This document shows positions 1 to 7,736 of a DNA stretch of 29,334 bases, one piece after another (position 1 is the stretch's first letter; the number at the start of each line of letters is the position of its first letter). The stretch comes from JAZDCZ01 sp046757925. GTDB lineage: Bacteria > Gemmatimonadota > Gemmatimonadetes > Gemmatimonadales > GWC2-71-9. The notes beneath the pieces are model-generated. The model made no database searches and was not told where the DNA came from. It saw only the letters and a list, made by a program, of their open reading frames with translations. The stretch covers positions 1-29,334 of the forward strand of contig JBHHZE010000044.1 of assembly GCA_046757925.1 (NCBI GenBank), given 5' to 3'. The translations under genes were made by a program, and so were the position numbers.

Positions 1-842
1 CCTCCGCGATGGCCATACGGGAGCTTCTCGGTCATAGCGCCGTAGGCCAGGGCAAGCAGCTGGTGGCCGAGACAGATTCCAAACGTCGGCAGCCCGCGAT
101 CGACCAACTCCCGGATGACAGGCAGAACGTACCCCACTGCGGCGGGATCGCCCGGGCCGTTGGACAGGAAGAGACCGTTGGGCTCCAGCTCGATCACCCG
201 GGCCGCCGGTGTCTGTGCCGGCACGACAGTCACGCGACACTGGAGCCCGGACAACATCCTCAGGATGTTGGCTTTCATACCGAAATCGAACGCCACCACA
301 TGATAGCTCGCACAATCGCAATCAACCTGGTACTCGCCGGCGCACGTCGCCGCCGAAGCTAGGTCTTGACCTTCCATCAGCGGGCTGTCGGCGAGTAACT
401 CCCTTATGCGCTCGCTAGGTGCATCACCGGTCGCCACTATCCCTCTCATGGCACCGGCAGCACGAATATGCCGCGTGAGAGCGCGTGTATCGATCTCCTC
501 CAGCGCCGGGATTCCCCGCTCGGCCAACCAGCTCTCCAACGAGCCCGTGGCTCTCCAACTCGAATAAGACCTCGAGAGCTCGCGGACCACAACGCCCTCC
601 ACCTGAGGTTTCGCAGACTCCAGATCCTCTTCGTTGATCCCGTAGTTCCCGATCATCGGTGCCGTCATCACGACGATTTGGCCACTGTACGAGGGATCGG
701 TGAACACCTCCTGATAGCCACTCAGATTAGTGGTGAAGACCACCTCACCAGGCGTGGGATCAAACGAACGGCGCGTGGTACCAGAAAACCACGCGCCGTC
801 TTCCAGCAGAACGTACGCCGATTGGGAGGCGGCCCGAGCCAC
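1..842 (-). CDS. carA: Carbamoyl-phosphate synthase small subunit, glutaminase (3' end outside window)
   Basis: CarA hydrolyses glutamine and passes ammonia to CarB, the first step shared by arginine and pyrimidine synthesis. I translated 280 codons from a GTG at 840-842. The N-terminal CPSase domain carries GEVVFTTNLSGYQEVFTDPSY and NYGIN (about residues 32-70). The class I amidotransferase domain shows LSNGPGDP (about 226-233) and the nucleophile motif GICLGHQ, with Cys257. About 100 C-terminal residues, including the catalytic His-Glu pair, lie beyond base 1. The family is usually about 380 residues. The GTG follows the secG stop TAG with no spacer, so the gene is probably translated by coupling to secG and transcribed from the promoter in front of secG. 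No in-frame ATG fits better. carB is presumably further left but cannot be seen. Confidence 0.95.
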   Translation of the reverse strand, partial: MARAASQSAYVLLEDGAWFSGTTRRSFDPTPGEVVFTTNLSGYQEVFTDPSYSGQIVVMTAPMIGNYGINEEDLESAKPQVEGVVVRELSRSYSSWRATGSLESWLAERGIPALEEIDTRALTRHIRAAGAMRGIVATGDAPSERIRELLADSPLMEGQDLASAATCAGEYQVDCDCASYHVVAFDFGMKANILRMLSGLQCRVTVVPAQTPAARVIELEPNGLFLSNGPGDPAAVGYVLPVIRELVDRGLPTFGICLGHQLLALAYGAMTEKLPYGHRG

Positions 843-1199
843 CTACTTCTGACCGCCCGAATCAGCCGGCTGCGTGCCACCCGACTGGAGATCCAACGGC
901 AGTGCCGCCGGGGTCGGTGCCACCGGTACCGGCTCGCCGAGATCGTCCAAAGCCGACCTCGGTGCCCCGGCGCGCGTACCCATACCGGCGAGAATGAGCG
1001 AAAGGAACAGAAAGATGCCGCCGCACCACCACGACATCTTGGTAAGTATCGTTACAGCTTGTCGGCCGCCAAAAAACGATTCAGTGGAAGCACTTCCACC
1101 CATCGCCGCCAGCCCTCCCCCCTTCCCGGACTGAAGCAGAATGACAGTAGCCAGAACGACGGAGTCGATTATCAATAACGTCAAGAAAAATGCGAACAT
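843..1199 (-). CDS. secG: Preprotein translocase subunit SecG
   Basis: SecG is the small accessory subunit of the SecYEG channel in the inner membrane. The protein has 118 residues. It has a first membrane helix at about residues 2-22, the family motif ILLQSGKGGGLAAMGG (about 20-35) followed by a Phe-Phe-Gly-Gly turn, a second helix at about 55-75 and a hydrophilic Pro/Ala-rich tail. Length and layout match the family. The tail from about residue 78 is low-complexity and somewhat long. The ATG at 1197-1199 has only a weak AGAGA-type ribosome site. A sigma70-like promoter lies 30-60 bases upstream. carA starts immediately after the stop. Confidence 0.95.
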   Translation of the reverse strand: MFAFFLTLLIIDSVVLATVILLQSGKGGGLAAMGGSASTESFFGGRQAVTILTKMSWWCGGIFLFLSLILAGMGTRAGAPRSALDDLGEPVPVAPTPAALPLDLQSGGTQPADSGGQK

Positions 1200-1228
1200 T
1201 GGTCTCTGTTAAATCCTCAGTGGGCCGC

Positions 1229-1258
1229 AAGATACCCTGGCTCAGGCTCGGAAGTCAA
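1229..1258 (-). promoter_or_regulatory. Sigma70-type promoter for secG-carA
   Basis: On the minus strand TTGACT (1253-1258) and TATCTT (1229-1234) are separated by 18 bases. The -35 box matches 5 of 6 consensus bases and the -10 box 4 of 6. Transcription would start near 1222, about 22 bases before the secG ATG. It lies in the only long gap (1200-1407) of the housekeeping block. I saw no tRNA, T-tailed terminator or small gene in the rest of that gap. Confidence 0.6.
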
Positions 1259-1407
1259 TCTAGGGTAGCGCCTCGGAAATGCGGTTACAACGGCGTGCAC
1301 GGGCTGTGGCCAAGTGGGGAACGGGAACCCACGCTGCCACCTCCTCCTAAAGAGCCCATTTCGACGCTTGGAAGGCAGGCAGACAATGCGACACAGGCTT
1401 CCGGCAC

Positions 1408-2160
1408 CTATACTAGCTCGATTTGGGTCAGAGCCGCCCACGTGGCGGGCTCCAGCGAGGCACCACCCACCAACACCCCGTCTATTTCTTCTTGAGCCAG
1501 CAACTCGCGCACGTTGTCGAGCTTCACACTGCCCCCATACAGGATCCGCACGGAGCGTCCCGGAACGCCCTTACTCACCAACCACCCCCTGATAGCGGCG
1601 TGCACCTCCGCAGCGTCCTCCGCCCCGGCTGTTCTTCCCGTACCGATGGCCCACACCGGCTCGTAGGCAATTATGATTCGTCCCAGGGTATCCGAGTCGA
1701 GTCCATCCAGCACACCCATCTGGCGTTCAACTACCGTTGCGGTCCGGCCGTTTTCCCGCTCTTCCAGCTTCTCCCCCACGCAGAGGAAGGGGGTGAGACC
1801 GAACGCGAGCAGTGCTCTCACCTTCTTGCCTGTTTCCTCATCGGACTCCCCAAACACGTGCCGTCTCTCGGAGTGGCCCACCAGTGCCCCGCAGACTCCA
1901 GCCTCGAGGGTCATTCCGATCCCCGTTTCCCCCGTAAACGCCCCTCGTTCCTCCCAATAGACGTTCTGGGCTCCCACGTTGAACTCCGAGCGGGCAGACA
2001 GCATCTCGCGCGCGGCAGTGATGGAAATCGCCGGGGGGAAAAACCAAATCTCGCGATTAGCCCGCTGTTTGTGTCGTTGCAGAAAGACCCGCAGGAACTC
2101 ACGTGCGCTCTCGGGGCCCATGTGCATCTTCCAGTTTGCCGCAAAGAGAAGTCGTTTCAT
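1408..2160 (-). CDS. tpiA: Triosephosphate isomerase
   Basis: The enzyme interconverts dihydroxyacetone phosphate and glyceraldehyde 3-phosphate in glycolysis and gluconeogenesis. The 250-residue length is normal. All catalytic residues are visible: Asn9 and Lys11 in NWKMH, the electrophile His96 in VGHSERR, and the base Glu167 in AYEPVWAIGTG, which also starts the flexible loop 6. The phosphate-binding ILYGGSVK (about 206-213) and VGGASL (about 231-236) are present. The ATG (2158-2160) overlaps the pgk TGA as ATGA, so translation is probably coupled to pgk. After tpiA there is a 208-base gap before secG. Confidence 0.97.
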   Translation of the reverse strand: MKRLLFAANWKMHMGPESAREFLRVFLQRHKQRANREIWFFPPAISITAAREMLSARSEFNVGAQNVYWEERGAFTGETGIGMTLEAGVCGALVGHSERRHVFGESDEETGKKVRALLAFGLTPFLCVGEKLEERENGRTATVVERQMGVLDGLDSDTLGRIIIAYEPVWAIGTGRTAGAEDAAEVHAAIRGWLVSKGVPGRSVRILYGGSVKLDNVRELLAQEEIDGVLVGGASLEPATWAALTQIELV

Positions 2161-3347
2161 AGATCGTCCAATGCCGCGACACCCGGCAGCTCTTTACCCT
2201 CCAACAGTTGCAACGACGCACCACCGCCCGTGGAGATATGGGTCATTTGTCCCGCCAACCCCGCTTGGGCGACCGCCGCGGCCGAATCGCCGCCCCCGAC
2301 TATGGTCGTGGCACCGCGCTCGGTTGCCCCCGCAAGAGCACGCGCCACAGCCATCGTTCCGGTATCGAACGGAGGTGTCTCGAACACCCCCAGCGGTCCG
2401 TTCCATAACACCGTTGCCGCCTTCCCTATGTGCCGACTGAATAACGCCACGGTCGCTTCACCGATGTCGTAGACGCTCCATCCCTCGGGTATCGCGTCGC
2501 GCGCAACCTCGCGCGTGGGGGTGTCGGCGGCAATACGCTGCGCTACCACGAGAGTAGAGGGAAGCACGATCCTATCCCCCGCCCTCTCGAGTACGGCGGT
2601 CGCAAGATCCACTTTCTCCGGTTCCACCAGAGAGCCGCCAACCTCCAGGCCCAGCGCGAGAAAAAACGTGCAAGCCATCGCGCCACCTATCAGAATCTCA
2701 TCGGTGGTTGCAAGGAGCCTCTCGATGACCTCTATCTTGCCCGATACCTTGGCCCCGCCCAACACAGCGACGAACGGACGCTCGGGCTCCTCCATGACCT
2801 GCTCCAGATAGGTCAGCTCGCGTTCCATGAGGAAACCGGCCACGGCTGGTTTGAGCAGGTGAGCCACCGCCTCGGTGGAGGCGTGAGCGCGATGCGCCGT
2901 CCCGAACGCGTCGTTCACGTAGAAATCCCCTAGCCGCGCGAACGATGCCGCCAACTCAGCTTCGTTCCGCTCCTCACCCGCAAAGAAACGGGTGTTCTCC
3001 ACCAGGATCACGTCGCCGCGTTTCATTCTCTTAGTTACCCTCAAGGCATCATCCGCCAGGGGATCCGTCAGGAACCCCACGGGGTGCCCCAATAACCGTT
3101 CCAGTTCGATCACCACCGGCCTGAGAGAGTATTCCTCCACTCGTCTCCCGTGGGGACGTCCCAGGTGCGACAGCAGCACGACCCTGCAGCCCTTACCGCA
3201 CAGCCAACGAACGGTGGGCAGCGCCGCTTCGACCCGCTGCGCGTCGGCTACCCGACCATCCTTGAGTGGAGCGTTGAAGTCGACTCGCACCAGGGCTCGT
3301 AGACCCTCCAGTGGCTGTCCTTCGAGCGATTCCAGCGTGCGCTTCAC
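2157..3347 (-). CDS. pgk: Phosphoglycerate kinase
   Basis: The enzyme transfers phosphate from 1,3-bisphosphoglycerate to ADP, the first ATP-yielding step of lower glycolysis. I place the start at GTG 3345-3347. It forms a 4-base GTGA overlap with the gap stop and gives a normal 396-residue protein. A TTG at 3386 would add 13 residues with no family similarity. Visible motifs are VRVDFNAPL (about 20-28), the substrate Arg/His segment LSHLGRPHG, GGAKVSGKIEVIERL in the middle and the nucleotide-binding GGGDSAAAV near the C-terminus. It lies between gap and tpiA, an arrangement common in bacteria, and overlaps both by 4 bases. Confidence 0.97.
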   Translation of the reverse strand: MKRTLESLEGQPLEGLRALVRVDFNAPLKDGRVADAQRVEAALPTVRWLCGKGCRVVLLSHLGRPHGRRVEEYSLRPVVIELERLLGHPVGFLTDPLADDALRVTKRMKRGDVILVENTRFFAGEERNEAELAASFARLGDFYVNDAFGTAHRAHASTEAVAHLLKPAVAGFLMERELTYLEQVMEEPERPFVAVLGGAKVSGKIEVIERLLATTDEILIGGAMACTFFLALGLEVGGSLVEPEKVDLATAVLERAGDRIVLPSTLVVAQRIAADTPTREVARDAIPEGWSVYDIGEATVALFSRHIGKAATVLWNGPLGVFETPPFDTGTMAVARALAGATERGATTIVGGGDSAAAVAQAGLAGQMTHISTGGGASLQLLEGKELPGVAALDDL

Positions 3348-4354
3348 ACCAACCGCTCTGCCACGTACTGCATCAGGTCGACGCAACGTGCCGAGTAGCC
3401 CATCTCGTTGTCATACCACGACGACACATGGACCAACGTCCCGTCGATCACATTGGTACCGGCCGAGTCCACCGTACTCGAATGCAGATCGCCGATGAAA
3501 TCGCTCGAAACCAGCGGCTCGTCACTCACCGCCAGCACATCCTTCAGTGCTCCGTTGGCCGCATCCCGGAAGGCCTCGTTGACTCGGTCTATGTCGGTCG
3601 CGTTCGTGACGACACACGTGAGATCGACCACCGAGACATCCGCCGTGGGTACTCGAAGAGCGACTCCGTCGAGCTTGCCCTTCACCTCCGGAATGACGAG
3701 CGACGTGGCCCGCGCTGCACCGGTAGTGGTTGGAATGATATTCTGCGCTGCGGCGCGCGCACGCCTGAGATCGGAGTGAGGTAGATCCAGGATCCGTTGA
3801 TCATTCGTGTAACTGTGAATGGTAGTCATGAATCCACGTTCGAATCCGAAGGTATCGAAGATCACCTTCACGACCGGTACCAAACAGTTGGTGGTGCAAG
3901 ACGCGTTTGAAATCACGTCGTGCTTGCCGGTGTCATAAGACTCATGGTTGACACCAATGACTATCGTTATGTCTTCCCCTTTGGCGGGAGCACTGATTAC
4001 TACTTTCCTGGCGCCGGCGGCGAGATGTTTGGCAGCCTTCTCCCTATCCCTGAACAGTCCGGTAGACTCCAAGACGATATCGACACCGATGTCGCCCCAC
4101 GGGAGATGCGCGGGGTCTCGCTCCGAAAAGACCTTGATCTCCTTCCCGTCTACCGTGATCGTGCCGTCGCCGGCCGCCACGACGCCCGGGAACCGGCCGT
4201 GCACGGAATCATACTTTAGAAGGTGCGCCAGCGTCTTCGCATCCGTGATATCGTTTACAGCTACCAGATCCAGCCCGGAACCCGTCTGGTAAAGAGCGCG
4301 CAATACGTTGCGACCGATACGACCAAATCCGTTGATTCCTATCTTCACACTCAT
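3344..4354 (-). CDS. gap: Glyceraldehyde-3-phosphate dehydrogenase, type I
   Basis: This NAD-dependent enzyme oxidises and phosphorylates glyceraldehyde 3-phosphate. The protein has 336 residues. It starts with the Rossmann motif INGFGRIGRN (about 7-16). Asp35 in VNDITD fits NAD rather than NADP preference. The active-site motif SNASCTTNCLVP has catalytic Cys153, and the partner His180 ends MTTIH. The ATG (4352-4354) is preceded by AGAGGA at about 6 bases, one of the better ribosome sites here. comF ends 21 bases upstream and pgk follows with a GTGA overlap, so gap-pgk-tpiA form a coupled glycolytic set. Confidence 0.97.
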   Translation of the reverse strand: MSVKIGINGFGRIGRNVLRALYQTGSGLDLVAVNDITDAKTLAHLLKYDSVHGRFPGVVAAGDGTITVDGKEIKVFSERDPAHLPWGDIGVDIVLESTGLFRDREKAAKHLAAGARKVVISAPAKGEDITIVIGVNHESYDTGKHDVISNASCTTNCLVPVVKVIFDTFGFERGFMTTIHSYTNDQRILDLPHSDLRRARAAAQNIIPTTTGAARATSLVIPEVKGKLDGVALRVPTADVSVVDLTCVVTNATDIDRVNEAFRDAANGALKDVLAVSDEPLVSSDFIGDLHSSTVDSAGTNVIDGTLVHVSSWYDNEMGYSARCVDLMQYVAERLV

Positions 4355-4375
4355 ATTCGTCCTCTAGACAATGAT

Positions 4376-5110
4376 TCAGTGATACTGAGATCCCACGCGG
4401 ACCTCGAATGGAAGTGCGCGACCGAACGTCACCGCGCCGATCGCCGTCCAGCCTACATCAGCAAGAGCCCTCGCGGCCGCAACCAGAGTCGCGCCCGTGG
4501 TGAGAACATCGTCCACCAAGACCAACGTCGTTCCAGCGTCTCCTGCAGGGGGCTGCGCGCCAAACGCGCCGGAGACGTTCGCCATGCGCTGTTCTGGAGT
4601 CAATGACGTCTGCGACCTGGTCTCGCGGGCCCGCCAGAGGATGGTTTCCGACAGCTCGACGTCCCACAAGTCGCTCAGCGGTCGCGCGATCGCGGCGGCC
4701 TGATTGTAACCCCGTTCGCGCAATCGCGCGCTGGAGAGCGGGATGGGCAACAAACATGCCTTGCCTGGAGCAGGTATTACCCGAGCCACCGCCGCGGCGA
4801 CAGCTCGTCCCAGCAGGAAGAATCCCTCGTACTTGAGGTGATGTACGATCTCGCGCGCCTCGCGCCCCAACCAGTATCCGCTGCTCGCCCACGCAAGTTC
4901 CCTCGGCCAGTCGGCGCAGAACCGACACGGTCCTACCGGTGGCATCGGCTGCCTGCAGCGGGGGCACCCTACCGGGATCCGGCGAAGACGCGAACGGCAC
5001 GGTGCACAGACCAGTGCGTCGGGGCTACTTGGCTCCACTGGCCGTTCGCACGATACGCACACGTTCGGAAGGAAAAGCCGCTCCAGGGATCTGAGAGCAG
5101 CGCCGATCAT
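4376..5110 (-). CDS. comF: ComF family amidophosphoribosyltransferase-like protein
   Basis: ComF-family proteins combine an N-terminal zinc-binding region with a type I phosphoribosyltransferase domain. They are linked to DNA uptake in competent bacteria, though the substrate is unsettled. I start at ATG 5108-5110, which overlaps the aroE stop as ATGA and gives 244 residues, typical for the family. Eight cysteines form four CxxC pairs (18/21, 35/38, 49/52, 62/65). The PRPP-binding signature LVLVDDVLTTGATL lies at about 195-208, and RGYNQAAAIA matches the family RGxNQ motif. A longer open frame upstream runs inside aroE and has no family similarity. Competence genes are not otherwise visible in the window. 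Confidence 0.92.
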   Translation of the reverse strand: MIGAALRSLERLFLPNVCVSCERPVEPSSPDALVCAPCRSRLRRIPVGCPRCRQPMPPVGPCRFCADWPRELAWASSGYWLGREAREIVHHLKYEGFFLLGRAVAAAVARVIPAPGKACLLPIPLSSARLRERGYNQAAAIARPLSDLWDVELSETILWRARETRSQTSLTPEQRMANVSGAFGAQPPAGDAGTTLVLVDDVLTTGATLVAAARALADVGWTAIGAVTFGRALPFEVRVGSQYH

Positions 5111-5922
5111 GGTCGCAACATCTCTTCCACCTTGGCCCGCATTACTTCGACGGCAGCTTTGTGATCGGGGAAGAACCTCTCGAACGCGTGCGCCCCCTGC
5201 GCCACCAGCACACCGCGACCGTCCGTCGCACGAAGCCCTCGCTCCCGAGCGCGCCGCACCCAGCCCGTTTCCCCTCTCGCGTACACGAGGTCGAGCGCAA
5301 CCTCGCACCCGTTCAACCTCTCCACTTCAACCGGGTCTGGATCGTCAGCCCTGAGTCCCAGCGGAGTTGCATTGACGGCCATGCCTACAGGCGACCCGTC
5401 GTCGGCACGCGCTTCTACCTCCAACTTGCTCGCCCACTCGGCGAAGTCTCGGGCCCGGCGCTCGTCCCGTGAACGAACTAATAACTCGGCGCCACTTTCG
5501 CGTGCCGCCACGGCAGCACCGCGAGCGGCTCCGCCGGTACCCAACACCAGCCATGGACCTCGCGGCTCGAGCGGCTGCACGGCATCCAGGATTCCTTGGA
5601 CATCCGTATTGTCTCCCACCAAGCGCCCCCCCTCCGGCCAAAACGTGTTGACCGCTCCAAGTTCCTTCGCACGTGATGTTACTCGGATCAGTAAATCGGA
5701 GACAGCGACTTTATGCGGAATCGTAACGTTACCCGCAATGCTCACCGCCTCAAACGCGCGAAGAACGTGCGGCAACGCCGAAGCATCTGTGCGAATAGGT
5801 ACATACACACCGTCTATGCCGAGCGATGTCATCGCGGCATTGTGCATCGCCGGAGACAGCGAATGCTCGATTGGATCACCGATTATCGCCAGGATGCGGC
5901 TATGCCCGCTTATCCTCGTCAC
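5107..5922 (-). CDS. aroE: Shikimate dehydrogenase
   Basis: AroE reduces 3-dehydroshikimate with NADPH in aromatic amino acid synthesis. The protein has 271 residues. The substrate motif HSLSPAMHN has Ser21 and Ser23, NVTIPHK has catalytic Lys71 and GDNTD has catalytic Asp107. VLGTGGAARGA begins the nucleotide-binding domain, and the C-terminal LVAQGAHAFERFF fits the conserved closing helix. The start is GTG 5920-5922, preceded by a strong GGAGGAGAG ribosome site. The gene overlaps the end of the phosphatase gene by 23 bases and overlaps comF by 4. Confidence 0.96.
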   Translation of the reverse strand: MTRISGHSRILAIIGDPIEHSLSPAMHNAAMTSLGIDGVYVPIRTDASALPHVLRAFEAVSIAGNVTIPHKVAVSDLLIRVTSRAKELGAVNTFWPEGGRLVGDNTDVQGILDAVQPLEPRGPWLVLGTGGAARGAAVAARESGAELLVRSRDERRARDFAEWASKLEVEARADDGSPVGMAVNATPLGLRADDPDPVEVERLNGCEVALDLVYARGETGWVRRARERGLRATDGRGVLVAQGAHAFERFFPDHKAAVEVMRAKVEEMLRP

Positions 5923-6379
5923 CTCTCTCCTCCACCAGGCGTTTGGCGGCTTCAGCGATCAAGCCGCGCAATTCTTCAAATGTATTGCGGTAGGTTTGCA
6001 GGTCCGCGCCGAACGGGTCGCCCACTTCGGCATCCGGACCCGTCTTGCCGGCGAACTCCCCCAAGACATGGACGCGACCGGTGCCACCCAATTCCTCCAC
6101 CCGCGCCCTCTGGTGCCTGGCCATGGTGAAGATCACGTCGGCACCTTCTACGACTTCACGGGTCAGCAGTCGGGCTCGATGCCCCGACAGATCCACGCCG
6201 TGCTCCAGCGCAACCAAGTATGCTCCCTCCGATGCAGGCGCGCCGTCCCACGCCCCCGTCCCCGCCGACGACACCGATGTCTCCTTCATGTCGCGGCTGT
6301 CCAACTCCATACGGAGCAACGCTGCGGCTATGGGACTGCGGCAGATGTTGCCGGTGCACACGACGAGCACATGTGTCAC
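5900..6379 (-). CDS. Low-molecular-weight protein-tyrosine phosphatase family
   Basis: The 159-residue protein has the cysteine phosphatase P-loop CTGNICRSP at its N-terminus, with nucleophile Cys8 and Arg14. The general acid is Asp121 in VGDPFG, 113 residues later, as expected for LMW-PTPs. Residue 12 is Ile. Known protein-arginine phosphatases of the YwlE type have Thr there, so tyrosine phosphatase activity is the better guess. An arsenate reductase role is possible but less likely. The GTG start (6377-6379) overlaps the tsaC stop as GTGA. The tsaC-phosphatase pairing resembles the Bacillus ywlC/ywlE neighbourhood. Confidence 0.88.
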   Translation of the reverse strand: MTHVLVVCTGNICRSPIAAALLRMELDSRDMKETSVSSAGTGAWDGAPASEGAYLVALEHGVDLSGHRARLLTREVVEGADVIFTMARHQRARVEELGGTGRVHVLGEFAGKTGPDAEVGDPFGADLQTYRNTFEELRGLIAEAAKRLVEERGDEDKRA

Positions 6380-7029
6380 GGCGCGTACCGACCCACTCCC
6401 GCCCGCAATTCCACCCGCGGAATAGCACCGTCACGAACCAGCTTGGGCTCGGGACCAGTGCAGTCGACGAGTGTCGAAGGCGGTACGTTCCCCAACACGC
6501 CGCCGTCCAGTACCAACAGTCGGCCCGCGTCGATCGCATCGGCGAAGCTATCTGCCAGCGCGCCCACGCCGGGCGCGGTCACTTCCCCGGGTCGGTTAGC
6601 TGACGTCGATGTTATCGGCTCACCGATCTCTGCGATGAGCCGAGCTGTCTGGACCTGAGACGTCCAGCGGACTGCGATGCCGCCTTCCGGCCCTCTGAGG
6701 CCGTCCGGCAGCGCCCCCTCACCCCCGGGGAGCACCAAGGTCAGAGGCCCCGGCCAGAAACGCTCAGCGAGCGCTCGGGCCGCAGGCGTGAACTCGAGCC
6801 CCCGATCCAGCGCCATCATCTGGCTCGAGACCAGGAGCAGAAACGGTTTCCCCAACGGGCGGCCCTTGAGTCGAGCCAGAGCCGCAAGATCCTCCGCCCG
6901 GGCTCGTGATCCCAGACCGTACACGGTCTCGGTGGGATACGCCAACAACCCTCTGTCGGACAAATGCTCAGACACAAGAGGAGCCACGGCCGCTACATCA
7001 TCGGCCGTGTGGAACGGCAGCACAGTCAT
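6376..7029 (-). CDS. tsaC: L-threonylcarbamoyladenylate synthase (TsaC/Sua5 family)
   Basis: The enzyme makes threonylcarbamoyl-AMP from threonine, bicarbonate and ATP, the first step of t6A formation at position 37 of ANN-decoding tRNAs. The protein has 217 residues and covers only the YrdC-type domain, so the short TsaC name fits better than full Sua5. Signatures are LAYPTETVYGLGS (about 35-47), KGRPLGKPFLLLV (about 74-86), WPGPLTLVLPG (about 112-122) and STSANRPGEVTA (about 161-172). The ATG (7027-7029) overlaps the ispD stop as ATGA. No tsaB, tsaD or tsaE is in the window. Confidence 0.94.
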   Translation of the reverse strand: MTVLPFHTADDVAAVAPLVSEHLSDRGLLAYPTETVYGLGSRARAEDLAALARLKGRPLGKPFLLLVSSQMMALDRGLEFTPAARALAERFWPGPLTLVLPGGEGALPDGLRGPEGGIAVRWTSQVQTARLIAEIGEPITSTSANRPGEVTAPGVGALADSFADAIDAGRLLVLDGGVLGNVPPSTLVDCTGPEPKLVRDGAIPRVELRAGVGRYAP

Positions 7030-7736
7030 TCGCGGGCCAGCAGCTCAGCAATGGCAATGTCAGTTGCCGTCGTAACCTTGATGTTACGCGCGGCACCGGG
7101 CACGAGACGAACCTCGAACCCGGCTGCCTCGAGCAACGCCGCTTCGTCCGTGGAATCACGTAGTCTGGACGGCCCGGCCCGTTCATACGCCTGCTGCAAC
7201 ACCTCGCGAGGGAACCCTTGCGGAGTTTGAGCCCGCCAAAGCTTAGCTCTGTCTACCGTCTCGACAATCTGCCCCGTACAGCTGTCAGATCGCTTCAGCG
7301 TATCGGTAACCGGCATCACCGGTACCACACCGCACTCCGATGCAAGGTTCAGCACCGCATCGATAGTATCGCGTGCAACAAAGGGTCGTGCTGCATCGTG
7401 CACCAGAACGATCGCAACTGCGGTACCCAGCGCGGTAAACGCGGCACGAACCGATTCGGCACGGGTCGGGCCGCCCTCGACCAGTTTCAGTCGGTCGCCG
7501 ACCAGCGAAGTCAGCCAGGACGGCGGTTGACTTATTGCTGACTTCGGGAGCGCCACAACGATTTGGCCGACTCGCGGATGCTGTGCAAACGGTCTCACAC
7601 ACCTTAACAGCATCGGTACGCCGGCTATCGGATGGAACTGCTTGGGAGCAGCCGTACCCGAGCGGCTACCTACGCCGCCGGCAGCTATCAATACGCCAAC
7701 GTCAGGCTGCAAGTTTGCTCGCGAGTTCACTGACAT
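7026..7736 (-). CDS. ispD: 2-C-methyl-D-erythritol 4-phosphate cytidylyltransferase
   Basis: IspD joins MEP to CTP in the non-mevalonate isoprenoid pathway. The protein has 236 residues. The N-terminal nucleotide-binding loop IAAGGVGSRSG is followed by PKQFHPIAGVPM (about residues 17-43). The conserved VLVHDAARPFV (about 105-115) and SIVETVDR-like segment with TPQGF (about 163-175) are also present. I used the ATG at 7734-7736, which overlaps radA by 35 bases and lacks a clear ribosome site. A TTG at 7712 is possible. No ispF follows. The stop overlaps tsaC by 4 bases. Confidence 0.94.
   Translation of the reverse strand: MSVNSRANLQPDVGVLIAAGGVGSRSGTAAPKQFHPIAGVPMLLRCVRPFAQHPRVGQIVVALPKSAISQPPSWLTSLVGDRLKLVEGGPTRAESVRAAFTALGTAVAIVLVHDAARPFVARDTIDAVLNLASECGVVPVMPVTDTLKRSDSCTGQIVETVDRAKLWRAQTPQGFPREVLQQAYERAGPSRLRDSTDEAALLEAAGFEVRLVPGAARNIKVTTATDIAIAELLARE

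Noticed and set aside
468..1178. Long plus-strand open frame across carA and secG
   Set aside because: It lies opposite two certain genes. Its product is Arg/Pro-rich with no family pattern, as expected of the antisense of high-GC coding DNA.
1200..1407. Possible tRNA gene between tpiA and secG
   Set aside because: I searched both strands for the T-loop consensus and a cloverleaf and found neither.
1423..2472. 349-codon plus-strand open frame
   Set aside because: It is antisense to tpiA and pgk, whose catalytic motifs are all present on the other strand. It has no recognisable domain or ribosome site.
3348..3386. TTG-initiated 13-residue extension of pgk
   Set aside because: It lies inside gap, is not similar to PGK N-termini, and the GTG with GTGA overlap explains the start better.
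5372..6658. 428-codon plus-strand open frame
   Set aside because: It is entirely opposite aroE, the phosphatase and tsaC, and has a composition typical of a shadow frame.
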